Shown: positions 1 to 10,513 of the stretch, piece by piece
Layout of the letters: each line of letters begins with the position of its first letter
How positions within the stretch are numbered: the first letter of the stretch is position 1
Assembly: GCF_947179515.1 (NCBI RefSeq)
Contig: NC_067473.1
Coordinates: forward strand, 75,411,719 to 75,475,718
Direction: 5' to 3'
Length of the DNA: 64,000 bases
DNA from: Apodemus sylvaticus
Lineage: Eukaryota; Chordata; Mammalia; Rodentia; Muridae
Program-made: the position numbers and the translations under genes
The notes under the pieces: model-generated
What the model was told of the DNA's origin: nothing
What the model saw: only the letters and a program-made list of their open reading frames with translations
The model's database searches: none

Positions 1-118
1 AAACCCAACCGAACACATGATATCAGAGTAACAGCAAGAATGAACTAACGATCTGTTAGTCAGTCACCATTCCCAGTATGGATAGACTGTAAGTACCCAA
101 ACATTCTCTTTTTCTTAA

Positions 119-305
119 ATGATTTATTCTATTTTATTTTATATGCACTGGTGGTTTTCCTGCATGTATATCTGTGAGAGGGTATTTGATCCCTTAGAAC
201 TGGAGTTAGACTGTTATGAGCTGCCATGTGGGTGCTGGGAATTGAACTCAGGTCCACTGGAAGAACAGTGAGTACTCTTAACCTCTAAGCCATCTCTTGA
301 GCCCC
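119..305 (-). mobile_element. B3/B2-family SINE
   Basis: Reverse complement of a tRNA-derived B3 SINE. The right end is the promoter head (complement of the conserved GAGATGGCTTAGAGGTTAAGAG-like box A region), preceded by the complement of 'TTCAATTCCCAGCACCCACATGG' box B area. The left end is the AT-rich tail. Diverged, with a short internal deletion. Confidence 0.85.
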
Positions 306-900
306 TCAAAACAGTCATTTAATGAATAATGAAAATCAAGAAATTTAAACTTCCTAGTATAAAGAAAAGACTGACTACTGAAGAGAAGCCAAAGATTCAA
401 ACACTAGGGTTCTTTGCACCAGTCGATGTGGGTGGAGCGCTGGTTACAAGAGTGGTTATAACAACTACACTCACCAGCCAGAGCATCTAGTCTCTCCTTG
501 CATTAGCCTCCTTACTGAGGCTGCGGGATGCTAAGAAAAAAAACGCCGCAAGGCAGACACCATAACACAGAAAGACCCAACCCCCCAATAACCTCTCTTC
601 CTCCTCAAAAAAGAAAGCGTGCAGACGTTTCCTGGCACTGTCTTATGCAAAAGTTTGTACTACACTTGCCATTTGTGTTTCCACTTGCTAAGGCTTAGAA
701 CTTCGACACGAGGTGCTCTTCTTCTCCTCTCTTCAATGGTGAGTAGAAATCCATTCATTCCCATTCATGTTTACTCCTCTCTGCGTTTAGTTTGCGTGGA
801 ATTTACTCCAGTGTGACAACTTTTGTTTCCTCTGAGATATCTTTTCTGTACAACCGGCTCCTCTAACTTAGCAACAACTTCAGTGATGAACATCCCAGGG
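306..900. other. unique sequence, no feature seen
   Basis: No repeat, splice-flanked frame or CpG cluster was recognised here. The open frame at 619-816 lacks any family resemblance and is taken as chance. Confidence 0.5.
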
Positions 901-1246
901 ACCTCACATCTGTACTAATCTAGCTCTGGGCTCCATAAGCGCCAGCAGGCCCTCCTCCGCCATCAGCCTAAGGACTCTACAAGCAGGGAGCCCACATCCG
1001 CACCCTGTGTTCAGCCACCCTTTCTGCACTTAGACACTTGGGCAGCAAAATTTCAACACTGTTTTTAGGTCACTGTCCCGCTTAACCCCACCTTCGGCCT
1101 GGCCACACTACCCTCCAGCCTCACGCTGGCCAATGGCTCACAGTGGATCTTTAAAGTGACACCTGTCAGATACTTGGTGGCTTTTCAGATATGTATCTCC
1201 CAGCCTTGAGCCTCCTCATTTGCATGCCTTGGTGGGGTTTTCTGGG
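901..1246. repeat. copy A of a local duplicated ~350-bp sequence
   Basis: This block aligns over its whole length with 2722-3020 in the same orientation; both contain GGCCTGGCCACACTACCCTC, a CCAATGGCT box and CTCATTTGCATGC or CTGATTTGCATGC near the right end. Copy A carries about 27 extra bases in the middle. It may be an LTR-like dispersed repeat or a local duplication. Each copy is followed within 30 bases by a different hAT-type element. Confidence 0.75.
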
Positions 1247-1253
1247 TTAGAAG

Positions 1254-1650
1254 GTGTACTGGCTGGTTTTGTGTGTCAACTTGACACAGGCTGAAGTTAT
1301 CACAGAGAAAGGAGTTTCAGTTGGGGAAGTGCCGCCATGAGATCCAACTGTGGGGCATTTTCTCAATTAGTGATCAAGGGGGGAGGACCCCTTGTGGGTG
1401 GTACCACCTCTGGGCTGGTGCTCTTGGGTTCGATAAGAGAGCAGGCTGAGCAAGCCAGGGGAAGCAAGCCAGTAAGGAACATCTGTCCATGGCCTCTGCA
1501 TCAGCTCCTGCTTCCTAACCTGCTTGAGTTCCAGTCCTGACTTCCTTTTGTGATGAACAGCAACTCAGAAGTATAAACTGAATAAACCCTTTCCTTCCCA
1601 ACTTGCTTCATGATGTTTGTGCAGGAATAGAAACCCTGACTAAGACAGAA
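1254..1650 (+). mobile_element. rodent hAT-Charlie-type nonautonomous element (URR1/RCHARR-like)
   Basis: Matches the very common rodent repeat that begins CTGGCTGGTTTTGTGTGTCA, contains TCTCAATTAGTGATCAAGG, and ends GAATAGAAACCCTGACTAAG. It is nearly full length. The family assignment to hAT-Charlie is from memory of rodent repeat libraries, not from a search. An antisense, more diverged relative lies at 25484-25886. Confidence 0.7.
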
Positions 1651-2051
1651 GGGAGCTATTTTCTTCTTAGGCCACTTCCAGGAAGAGGATGCTGAACCTT
1701 GAATGAGTAACTCAGTGCACTATTCTAGAAAAAAATACAAACCACAATACAAGCAGCAATAGTTCTGGCCCAAAGGAGTCAACATCTAATTTCTTTTTCC
1801 TGACAAATTCCAAGATTAGGGGTATTTGTTGGGTTTTTTTCCCCCTTTGTATCTGAGTAAGTCCAAAACTACCCGTCAGGATATTTGATAGAGAGTGCCT
1901 AAGACTCAGTTACTTCATTAAAATGAACAAATCAGGCAGAAAACATGCTAAGGACCGGCTGTGCCCCATGATACCCCTCACTGGCAGTTCTCCTTTCCCC
2001 CCAAGATGAATAAACACCATCATCTAAACTGAGATTGGTTTCACACACATA

Positions 2052-2162
2052 TTCACAGAAACTTGGGAGGCTGTGGCAGAAGGATGGCTGTGAGTTTGAG
2101 GTCAGTTTGAGCTACAGTAGCAAGTTACGCCTAAGCTGTAGTGAAAGACCCTGTCTGAAGTT
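2052..2162 (+). mobile_element. old degenerate B1 SINE
   Basis: Contains ACTTGGGAGGCTGTGGCAGA, GTGAGTTTGAGGTCAG and GAAAGACCCTGTCTGAA in B1 order and spacing, but lacks the usual 5' head and is heavily substituted. Confidence 0.55.
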
Positions 2163-2721
2163 AATCAGTTAATCTAAAACATAATAAAAACAGAAACATC
2201 TCCTTATAATGTTAACGCTTCTCCCCCAACACAGATTCCAGATTTTTCTCTACCACAGCCAATTTTCTAAGGACAGAATCTTTTTTGAGTTGTGTTTTGG
2301 CTACCTCACCACAATATCATATGTTTCTTCATTCAATAAGGGTTGAGAAAACACCAAGTATTATTCTCAGAATGGGAGATACATTTGTGGCAGAAACCAC
2401 TGCTAGGCCGGTCTCACCTAGCACACTGAATAAGGCCAGATGCAAAGCTTGCATTCACCAGACACTTGCTGAGGTGTTCTGCATGAGCTGGGAAGCCAGA
2501 CTATGAAAACAATGACTTCAGATGTGGTTTAATGTGTTGAAGTGTCTCGTTCAGACACAGTGGAACGATTCCTGGCAGCTAGAGGAGAAAAGCAACCTGA
2601 GGTGCAGGTAGGACACGGGGATGTATATCCTATTGGAAAGTCTCAATGCAAGTCTCTTCATGCACATGGTAGGATGCTCACTGTTAGGTTAAGGCGTGGG
2701 AACTGAGAAAGGTCACCAAGG

Positions 2722-3020
2722 AACTCACATCTGCACAAGTCTAACTGAGGGCCTTCCATCAGTCAGCAGATCCTCTGAGCTAGGAACCCTACATCTGCAC
2801 CCTATGTTCTGCCACACTTTCTGCACTTTGATGCACTGTTTTTAGGTCACTGTCCTGTTCCGCCCACCTTTGGCCTGGCCACACTACCCTCCGGCATCAA
2901 GCTGGCCAATGGCTCACAATAGATCTTTGAAGTGACACCTGTCAAATACTTGGCTTTTCAGATAAGCATCTCCCAGCTGTGAGCCTCCTGATTTGCATGC
3001 CTTTGTGGGTTTTTCTGACT
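2722..3020. repeat. copy B of a local duplicated ~300-bp sequence
   Basis: Direct-orientation partner of 901-1246, about 1.8 kb downstream. Shared landmarks are the CACATCTG start, TTTCTGCACTT, TTTTTAGGTCACTGTCC, GGCCTGGCCACACTACCCTC and GAGCCTCCTGATTTGCATGC (CTC in copy A). Confidence 0.75.
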
Positions 3021-3047
3021 AACTTGTGGTACAAACCTGTAGATAAT

Positions 3048-3378
3048 GTCTTAGTTAGGGTTTTACTGCTGTGAACAGATACCATGACCAAGGCAACTCT
3101 TATGAGGACATTTAACTGGGGCTGGCTGACAGGTTCAGAGAAGCTTAGTCCATTATCGTCAAGGCAGGAACATGGCAGCATCCAAGAAAGCATGGTACAG
3201 GAAGAGCTAAGAGGTTTACATCTTATTCTGAAGGCAAACAGAAGACTGGCTTCCAGGGAGCTAGGACAAGGGTCTTAAAGCCCAAGCTCACACACTTCCT
3301 CCAACATGGCCACATGTACTCCAACAAGACCACACCTCCTAATAGTGTCACCCCAAGCATATCCAAAGCATCACAGAT
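3048..3378 (-). mobile_element. rodent hAT-Charlie-type element (URR1-like)
   Basis: Begins GTCTTAGTTAGGGTTTTACT and runs through GGAACATGGCAGCATCCA to CCACACCTCCTAATAGTGTC. This is the antisense of the family seen in the opposite orientation at 40655-41005, which ends with the complementary ...CATGACTAAGACAG. Full or nearly full length; strand is assigned relative to the 40655 copy. Confidence 0.75.
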
Positions 3379-3719
3379 AAAATAGTGCAAGGAGAAGAAG
3401 AAAGACTGCATGTGTCTTTTCTCAAGGAAGAAGAGAGCCCGGTTATTGAGGTTTCAGGTCTCTCTGTGTTATTATGGTGTTTTTACACCAAGGCATCTTT
3501 TTTTCAGCATCCTAAGTAGCCTCAATAATTGGCCGACAGTTCCCACAACAGGGGAAGAGCTTGTTGGGTTAAATAGCACTTGTCTAGTACACAAGAGACC
3601 TGGATTCTAGCCCTAGTATTGAAAAGGGAAGAAAATGTTCATTGTCCAGAAGAGGTTCAAATAATATCCAAACTCTTCAGAAACAAAGTAAAGCACAGAA
3701 TTTATCTCAGACTGCAACA

Positions 3720-4240
3720 CCATTCATTTTAGATATTCTGATTTCTTGGCCTATCGTGTCCTCCAGCTACTAAGTAGCAAAGTACCTTAAAACATAATAG
3801 CTTGAAACAACCATTTTACTTTCTCATAACTCATAACTTGAGGCCCAAGAATTCAGAAACAGCTGGGCTGGACAGGGCTGGCTCAGGCTTTCCCATGCAA
3901 CTATAATCCTACTCCAGGTGTGGCTGAAGTCTTCTGCAGACTCAAGTGGATGGCTGGCTGAGACAGCTCCCCTCAACCTGCTGCTTAATGGTGGCTGTAA
4001 ACTGAGACCTTAGCCAGGATAAGGGCTAAAGTGCCTACAAGTGGCTTCTCCTACACAGGACTCTATTTCAGAGAAGTTATATTTCTCTATGTCAGCTAGT
4101 ATCCCCAGAACTAGTGTCCCAAGAGCAGTAAGCAGAATTCATAGAACCTTTTACAACCAAAGTCACACCCAGTGAGGCCTGTCATCCTCTCTCAGAGGCA
4201 ACTGGAGTACACGAAGACTCTCTCTAGTCTTGGGAGGAGA
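3720..4240. repeat. possible ancient mammalian interspersed repeat
   Basis: The stretch with CTTAAAACATAATAGCTTGA, CATTTTACTTTCTCATAACT and a later GCTCAGGCTTTCCCATGCA resembles a pan-mammalian DNA-element or LTR consensus that I cannot name with certainty. No termini or target duplications were seen. Confidence 0.35.
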
Positions 4241-4433
4241 TTTCCAGGATTAGAGGTTTTGTTTTGGTTTGTTTCTGGAGTTGGGGATTAAACCCATAGC
4301 TTAAAAATTCTTATCAGGTGTTCTTTTACTTACCTGCATTCCTACAATGACTATTAAAAAATATACCAATAGAGTATGTGAAAAGGCAAATTAGTTTTAA
4401 TATAAATTAAAGGCATATTAGGGGAGAAAAAAA

Positions 4434-4568
4434 GCCAGGCAGTGGTAGTACACGCCTTTAATCCTAGCACTAGGGAGGCAGAGGCAGGTGGATTTCTGAG
4501 TTCGAGGCCAGCCTGGTCTACAGAGTGAGTTCCAGGACAGCCAGGGCTATACAGAGAAGCCTGTATCC

Positions 4569-4597
<29 letters not shown>
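4434..4597 (+). mobile_element. B1 SINE (Mus type)
   Basis: Full-length: GCCAGGCAGTGGTAGTACAC head, the RNA polymerase III box B-like GTTCGAGGCC, CCAGGACAGCCAGGGCTA, and a pure A tail of about 28 bases. The long homopolymer tail suggests a fairly recent insertion. Confidence 0.95.
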
Positions 4598-4599
<2 letters not shown>

Positions 4600-5949
4600 T
4601 GTTAGTTTCAATATAAATAAGTGGCTGGATAAACTTTTTATTTATATTTTAACTGTGAGTTCCTTATGATGGAAATGGGCTATTTTGTTCCCTTCATATG
4701 CTTTCTGCCTTCTTCAACAAAAGAATCAGAGAACAGTTGTCATACTTTGGACTCTTACAAAGGCTTCATTGGCCTGTGCAGGCGGCCTGTGTCCTGCGGA
4801 GCTCTTAGGGTATGCCGGAGCCTCCTCTCACCTGGAGGCCCACACCTGCTCTGGGGTAAAGGATTTTCAGCAAGTGTGTAGGGGTGAGAGGCAAAAGAGA
4901 AGGAATAGACTAGATTCCATCTCTATGTTCATCTTTAGGTCGGATCCCAAAGGTCTTTCTCTTTTTCCTATCGAGCAACAGTACTCTAAAATGGGCTCTT
5001 TGGTTTGTTCTCAAGGTGAAAATGACAACTCTACCACTCACATCAAGATCCTATCATATCTTTAAGTCACTACAGCAAAGAGAACAGTCCTACACTACAG
5101 GACATTGGACCACTGAATCCTAGCAATACTTGGGGATCCTCCAGACACAAGCTGGAAATTGTCCAATCCTGTGATGGTTTAGCCATTGGAGGAGGGGCAG
5201 TATATCCACGGATGCTGGACTGAAAATCCCAAGGTCCCTGAAGAAGCTTCTGTGAGTCTGTGAACTTAGAAAGTAAAGGCAGAACTGAGACATTCAGAGT
5301 GTGAGTCTTCACTATCCTCCTTCCAAAACTGAGTTAAAACAGAGAAAAAAAAGACCACTTGGTCATTCTGAATGGTGAGTTCCATGGTGAATCCAAGGAC
5401 TACAGATTCAGGCCCCAGATCTGTGGAGCTGTCCTGGGAGCTCACAGACTTTGGGACTGTCTTCCCAACTGATGCCTTTGCCCTCTGATGCTCCCAGGAC
5501 AGCCCCCTGGGAAGTCACACACGCTCAGTTCACTTTTACAATGACTCACACGACATGACTCTCAAAGTCATTAGAGCATACTGTTTTATTTCTAACTGTT
5601 AGAACACAGATCAAGAATGGCGTGGTGTGAGAATTCTGAGTGCTTGTGAGAAAACTCCAAGAAAACAGGAATCTGTGATTTCAGTTTCTTTGAAACACAG
5701 AACTGCACTTGGAATGTGTTTCAGTGTTCCTCCCAGAGGTAGCGAGCAGGAGTGAGTTTCCGTCAGCTTCTGCTATACCCATGTGCCTCTATGGAAAAGC
5801 ATTTTTTCTGCCATGTACAGCCTGTCCCTGTGATTGAATACCTTATTCATGTGATTCTTCTTAACCCTCTGAATATAAATTGTCTGATATTCTGAATACA
5901 GTTGGCTATTACATAGGACTTTAGTCCACCTCATTTCTAGGTGCCACTC
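4600..5949. other. unique sequence, no gene seen
   Basis: Overlapping open frames at 4666-5065 show no domain, signal or splice context. A 14-bp inverted repeat (5428-5441 with 5490-5503) is the only local structure noted. Confidence 0.5.
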
Positions 5950-6795
5950 TGAAGTGGAAAGTTAAGAGTTCTTTGGAAAGTCAGTAGATGTTTTGCTGAG
6001 GCAAACACGTGAAGGAATGTTTAGCTGAAGTGGGCACAGGAGAGAGGATGTTCTGCTAAAGCAAGCACATGAAAGGACACGTGATGAAGAATTCTTTACT
6101 AACAACACGCATGTATTGGTCCGCCTTACACTGCATAGTTGAGCTTCATTTATCAGGGCTCCAAAGAGAGAAATGCATCAAAAAACTTCTGGTGGTGTGC
6201 TACGGCTTCTTGCTACTTCCTCAGACTCAGGCTGATTGGCAAAGTGATGGCAGCTGGGACAAGAACCACGCTGTGAGGCAAGACCTGAGGAGGACTCGTG
6301 ATATTTGGAGGGTATAAAGAAGACTCCACAGAGTGATGGAGACGGAGCTTGGCTTGCTGGTACAGCTAAGTGGGCAATACTTGTGTGTCTCGATTCTTCG
6401 CTGATCTTCACTTCCCTGAGAGAGGCACAGCAAAGAAAGTCTCCGGGCGTTCCTCCTGGTCCCTCCTGCTGACCGAAGCCAAGGCTGAGGCCTGGCTGTC
6501 TCTGCTAGGTAGTGTCACCTCTGCTGATTTGTGTTTGCTAACCTGACTCTACTGAACTGGACTGCTGGTGTAGCCATGAAGTGTTTGCAAATGGATCAAG
6601 CCTGCTAACCTGTGAACTGAACTGCCGATTTTCAGACAACACAGATAGAGGTTGCTCCAAAGAACCTTTGTAAGCAGGTCTGCTTCCCCTGTATCTTTTC
6701 TTTCCTACTATCTCTAGTGGGTGGTGGGTTAAAAGGGAGGTTAAAGCATTTAAGAACCATCAGTGAAAATAGGTTTTGAAAAAATTAAAGTTATA
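5950..6795 (+). mobile_element. solo LTR, ERV2/ERVK-like
   Basis: The element starts TGAAGTGGAAAG and ends AAATTAAAGTTATA, and is flanked by an exact 6-bp duplication CCACTC (5944-5949 and 6796-6801). Six-base duplications are typical of ERVK-class integrations. The same element occurs at 61590-62465, and its 3' third at 60765-61036, so it is a dispersed family. No retroviral internal sequence remains next to it. The family name is not known to me. Confidence 0.85.
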
Positions 6796-6969
6796 CCACT
6801 CTCCTAGGTTTATGCTGCCAACTAGAGCAGTAAACATCTAACCACATAACTTCCCTCCTTACCCATGGTAGGAAGACACAAGTATTAGCAAAAATATCTA
6901 AGAGTCACTATTTCTGAGTAAATAGCAGGATACTGCCTAAAACTTGGACGCTGAGAGAGGCTGTATGAC

Positions 6970-7228
6970 CCATAGAGAGATGCCTCAGAGGTTAAGAGCA
7001 CCTGCTGTTCTTGCAGAGGACCCAGGTTCAGCTCACAGCATTCATTCCAGGCAGCGCAATACCACCTGTAGCTCCACTCCACGGGACCTGATGCTATCTT
7101 CTGATCTCCATGGGTATAGGCACTCACGAGCACGTGCACATGCAAACACGCAAACACACACACACAAACACACACATGCACACACAAATGCACACACTCA
7201 CACAAAGGTAAAAATAAATCTTTTGTAA
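6970..7228 (+). mobile_element. B3-family SINE with CA-rich tail
   Basis: Contains GAGATGCCTCAGAGGTTAAG (box A region), GAGGACCCAGGTTCAG (box B) and a CA-rich 3' part at about 7138-7205, ending AAAAATAAATC. Confidence 0.85.
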
Positions 7229-7261
7229 AAATAAAATAACCTATACATTAAACTATGACAT

Positions 7262-7480
7262 GAACAGAAGTAATACATATATGTATATGTATGTTACTAT
7301 AAATGTATGTATATGTGTGTATATACATATATAGGTACACATGTATATGTGTACCTATATATGTATTTGTGTATCTGTGAGCATATATGTGTCTTATATG
7401 GTTATATATGTGTTAATATGCATATATACATGTTTACATGTATGTGTACATACATGTGTAGATATATGAATGTATGAACA
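7262..7480. repeat. alternating TA/TG/CA microsatellite with perfect palindrome
   Basis: About 220 bases of interrupted ATATGTGTATATA-type sequence. It contains a perfect inverted repeat with 20-bp arms (7323-7342 and 7347-7366) and a 4-base spacer. Confidence 0.9.
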
Positions 7481-7774
7481 TGTGCATTCACTACATGTTT
7501 CTCCTGTACCAGATTCTGGAATGGATGCTGATGATTCCATAGTAGGCATACCTTCCATCCATGAGTTTGCTTCAAGATTAGGAGATGATATCAGAAATTA
7601 AACACAAAGAATAGTTGTCTTTTAAAAATCCAATGGTCAGTTCTAAATATTTTACTGGAAATAAAAACAAACAAGCTCTAAATAGCATACAGCAAACTCA
7701 CAGACCCTCAGAGAAACCCTGAGCTGAAGCTGACAGCAGGATGGATTACAGGTCATAGCGTCCCTGGGGATAGA

Positions 7775-7813
7775 CACATACAAATACACACACACACACA
7801 CACACACACACAG
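7775..7813. repeat. (CA)n microsatellite
   Basis: A CA run of about 17 uninterrupted repeats at the left edge of a unique stretch before a B1 element. Confidence 0.95.
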
Positions 7814-7863
7814 CTCTCACTGGGCTTCCTGTCTGGAAACACTGACCTAAAAAATAAAGTCTT

Positions 7864-8004
7864 GCCAGATATAGTGGCACATGCCTTTAATCCCAGCACT
7901 TGCAAGGCAGAGGCAGGTGGATCTCTGTGAACTTGAGACCAGCCTGGTCTATGGAGTGCACTCCAGGACAGCTGGGGCTACACAGTAAGAGGTTGTCTCC
8001 AAAC
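7864..8004 (+). mobile_element. B1 SINE
   Basis: CCAGATATAGTGGCACATGC head, CTTTAATCCCAGCACTTG, GACCAGCCTGGTCTATGGAG and a degraded tail; moderately diverged. Confidence 0.92.
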
Positions 8005-10430
8005 ACAACCATTCCCCTACTCCCATCCCTGCCAAAAAGGGCTTAAAAGAAGAAAGAGAAGCTAGAGTTGCTATTTTCAAATATTTGAAGTATTGCTAAC
8101 AGAAGACACTGGCTTCCTCTACTTCTGAGGAACTGACTGATGTACTTCTATAGAGAAGAAATCGTATCTGTCCTACTTCAGATGGCAAGGCTAAGGCTTC
8201 CAGGCGTCCATGAATGTCCCAGACTTAATTCATCACTAAGAGAAAGACCCTCTTAGCAATCCAAAGACTACAGCTGAGCCACTGAAGAACCTTTCACAGA
8301 CAAAATGATGTCTGCTGCCGAAGCTGTGACCTACGGCAGCAGAGGCCTGGTGCACTTGGTGATTCTTCCGACTCCGATGGACTATTTATTACCCATGCTA
8401 TGGGATGGGTCATCCCTATCTTTTCCCAACCAACTTTCCAGGATCTTAACTCTACATCTGTACTGAATATGTGCCTACCTGCTTGAATGTTGAAAATCTT
8501 CTCACTAAGAACTGTTACCTCAGTCATCAAGGATTCAGGAAGATGCTAAAAGCATTGACAGAAGATGAGGGACTGTCCCCAAGAAAAATACTTTCTATGT
8601 ATACTAAGTGTTTGCCTCTGTGTGGCTCATCAAAAGGAGGCAGCTCTTCTAAAGCCCTGCGTGCTGCCCAGGTGCACAGAAACACAAGGACGGCAGCTAC
8701 CAGGTTTAGGCAGGACCTGCATGCGCTGTCAATCATTCAGTAAATGGCTTGGCGAACTGTGACTTCTGCAACCTCTGCTGCTCTGCTTCTGCCTCAGCTT
8801 CTCGGTACCATGTATAGTCAGTCTCACCTGTAAAGACTGTTAGCAAGTTCATCCTGATGTGGAGATTTCATGTCAGCAATATGGTTGTGAATTCACCTAG
8901 AACGTATCAATGTTTCTTCACATTAGAGCAATCATGCTTTACATGCTATAACAATTTCCATTATCTTTCCATGATAAAATATGCACACACAAGCATAGTG
9001 TCCTATCACCATCCTATGCCATGTTTCATCAGTTCCTGAACATGCATTTCCACTTTCTAATATTTCTAATACATAATATCACAGCGTGATGGCCACCATG
9101 CCTCCCTAAATCAGCCTATCTATCGTGTCTGGCTGTCTATTTCCCTTCTTAATGGTAGGTGGGTGGTGGTCTCCTAAAACATAGTTTTGGTTCGCTGAAA
9201 TGGCTGGCTGTACTGCACAGTCAACCTGATGGCAGTTAGTGAGAACAGATCCTCAGAAGGGCGCTTGTTTCATTCCATCAGCCTGGCTCATCCCAACCGT
9301 GGCCACAGTGAGGGGACCCAAGCAGAAAGGCCTCCACTGAAAGCTCCCACCACAGGCAGTGCAGGTCTCTATTTCTTCTCTGGGTCAGAGTTGCCAACTT
9401 AGCTAGAAAGCAAACACAGCCCAGATGTGTGTGGACTTAAGTGGCCACCGAAGGCATAAGGTGACCGAAGACTACGGTGTGACTATAAATGTTCCAGCTC
9501 CCATCAAGCAGAGAGAGCAATTGGGGCAGAAGCAGATTGCCAACAGCATCAACTTTCATAGCACACTTGCTATTAACTCTTCGCTGACCCTGCCATGTCA
9601 GTCCTCCTCCCTGGGATCCTCTGAAGAAAGAAAAAAAAAATAAACAAAACAAAACAAAACTACCTGCACTCAAATCCTTGCTTTGAGCTCTGATTTCATG
9701 AAACCAAACTAGGGAAAACTTGAGGGAAAGCCCCAGGCTTTGTCAATTATTTAACAAGCAATGCCTTATGAGCCAAAGGTATGCTTGCAAATTAACTGCC
9801 TGGAGTCTGAGATCTATTTTCCAGAGAAAGTCTATTGTAAATTATTAGCTTTTCCCACCAGGCCATAAAACTCATTTACTCTTTTAACTGGACAGAACAC
9901 CAGCACAAAAGTTCCTAAAGAAGTGGATAATAACTTCGCCACGCCTCACTTCTTTACCAGGAAACAAAAAACAAACAAACACCCTAAAGCATATGCATGG
10001 AGAGGGGAGGGTAAAAGATGGTTTCTACAGAATCATGATTTGCAAGAGAATCTTCCTATTAATTGTGGTCTAAACAAACAAAACTAGGCAGGGACAGGAA
10101 CAGACACTTTAAGCACAGGCCTGCTGCCTGCCATGCACTCTCTAGATGACATAGGACACCCACAGTGAGGGCAGCTCTAGTGAATGCACAGAGATCTCAC
10201 AGTGTTTTCATCTTCTAAACTGAAGAAGCCTCATTGTATTCTGATGCCAATGAGAATGGAGGGAGCTGTGGGACCCTGGATGGCAAGGCTTCCTTTGAAT
10301 GCTATTAAGTGGACTGCATCACAAGACAATGAAAAGGAAGCAGGGAGGGAACATGGAAGGCCCCTCCCCGGGCTACATCTTCAAATGATGAACAAGGGGC
10401 TCAGACAGGGCTAGTGCCTTGAACCACTCA
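8005..10430. other. mostly unique sequence, no gene seen
   Basis: Only short open frames without recognisable protein similarity. An A-rich (AAAAC)n tract lies at 9629-9660 and an AAAC-rich tract near 9963-9982. Confidence 0.5.
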
Positions 10431-10433
10431 GAT

Positions 10434-10513
10434 ACCAGAATGATACCTACAGTTGTATAGATAGCAGAATGATACCTACAGTTGTATAGATAGCAGAATG
10501 ATACCTACAGTTT
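10434..10513. repeat. 29-bp tandem repeat, ~2.8 copies
   Basis: The unit AGCAGAATGATACCTACAGT followed by TGTATAGAT is repeated nearly without change; the last copy diverges after the first 20 bases. Confidence 0.9.

Noticed and set aside
5428..5503. 14-bp inverted repeat as a regulatory hairpin
   Set aside because: Single short arms with a 48-base loop, no transcript context; expected by chance at this scale.
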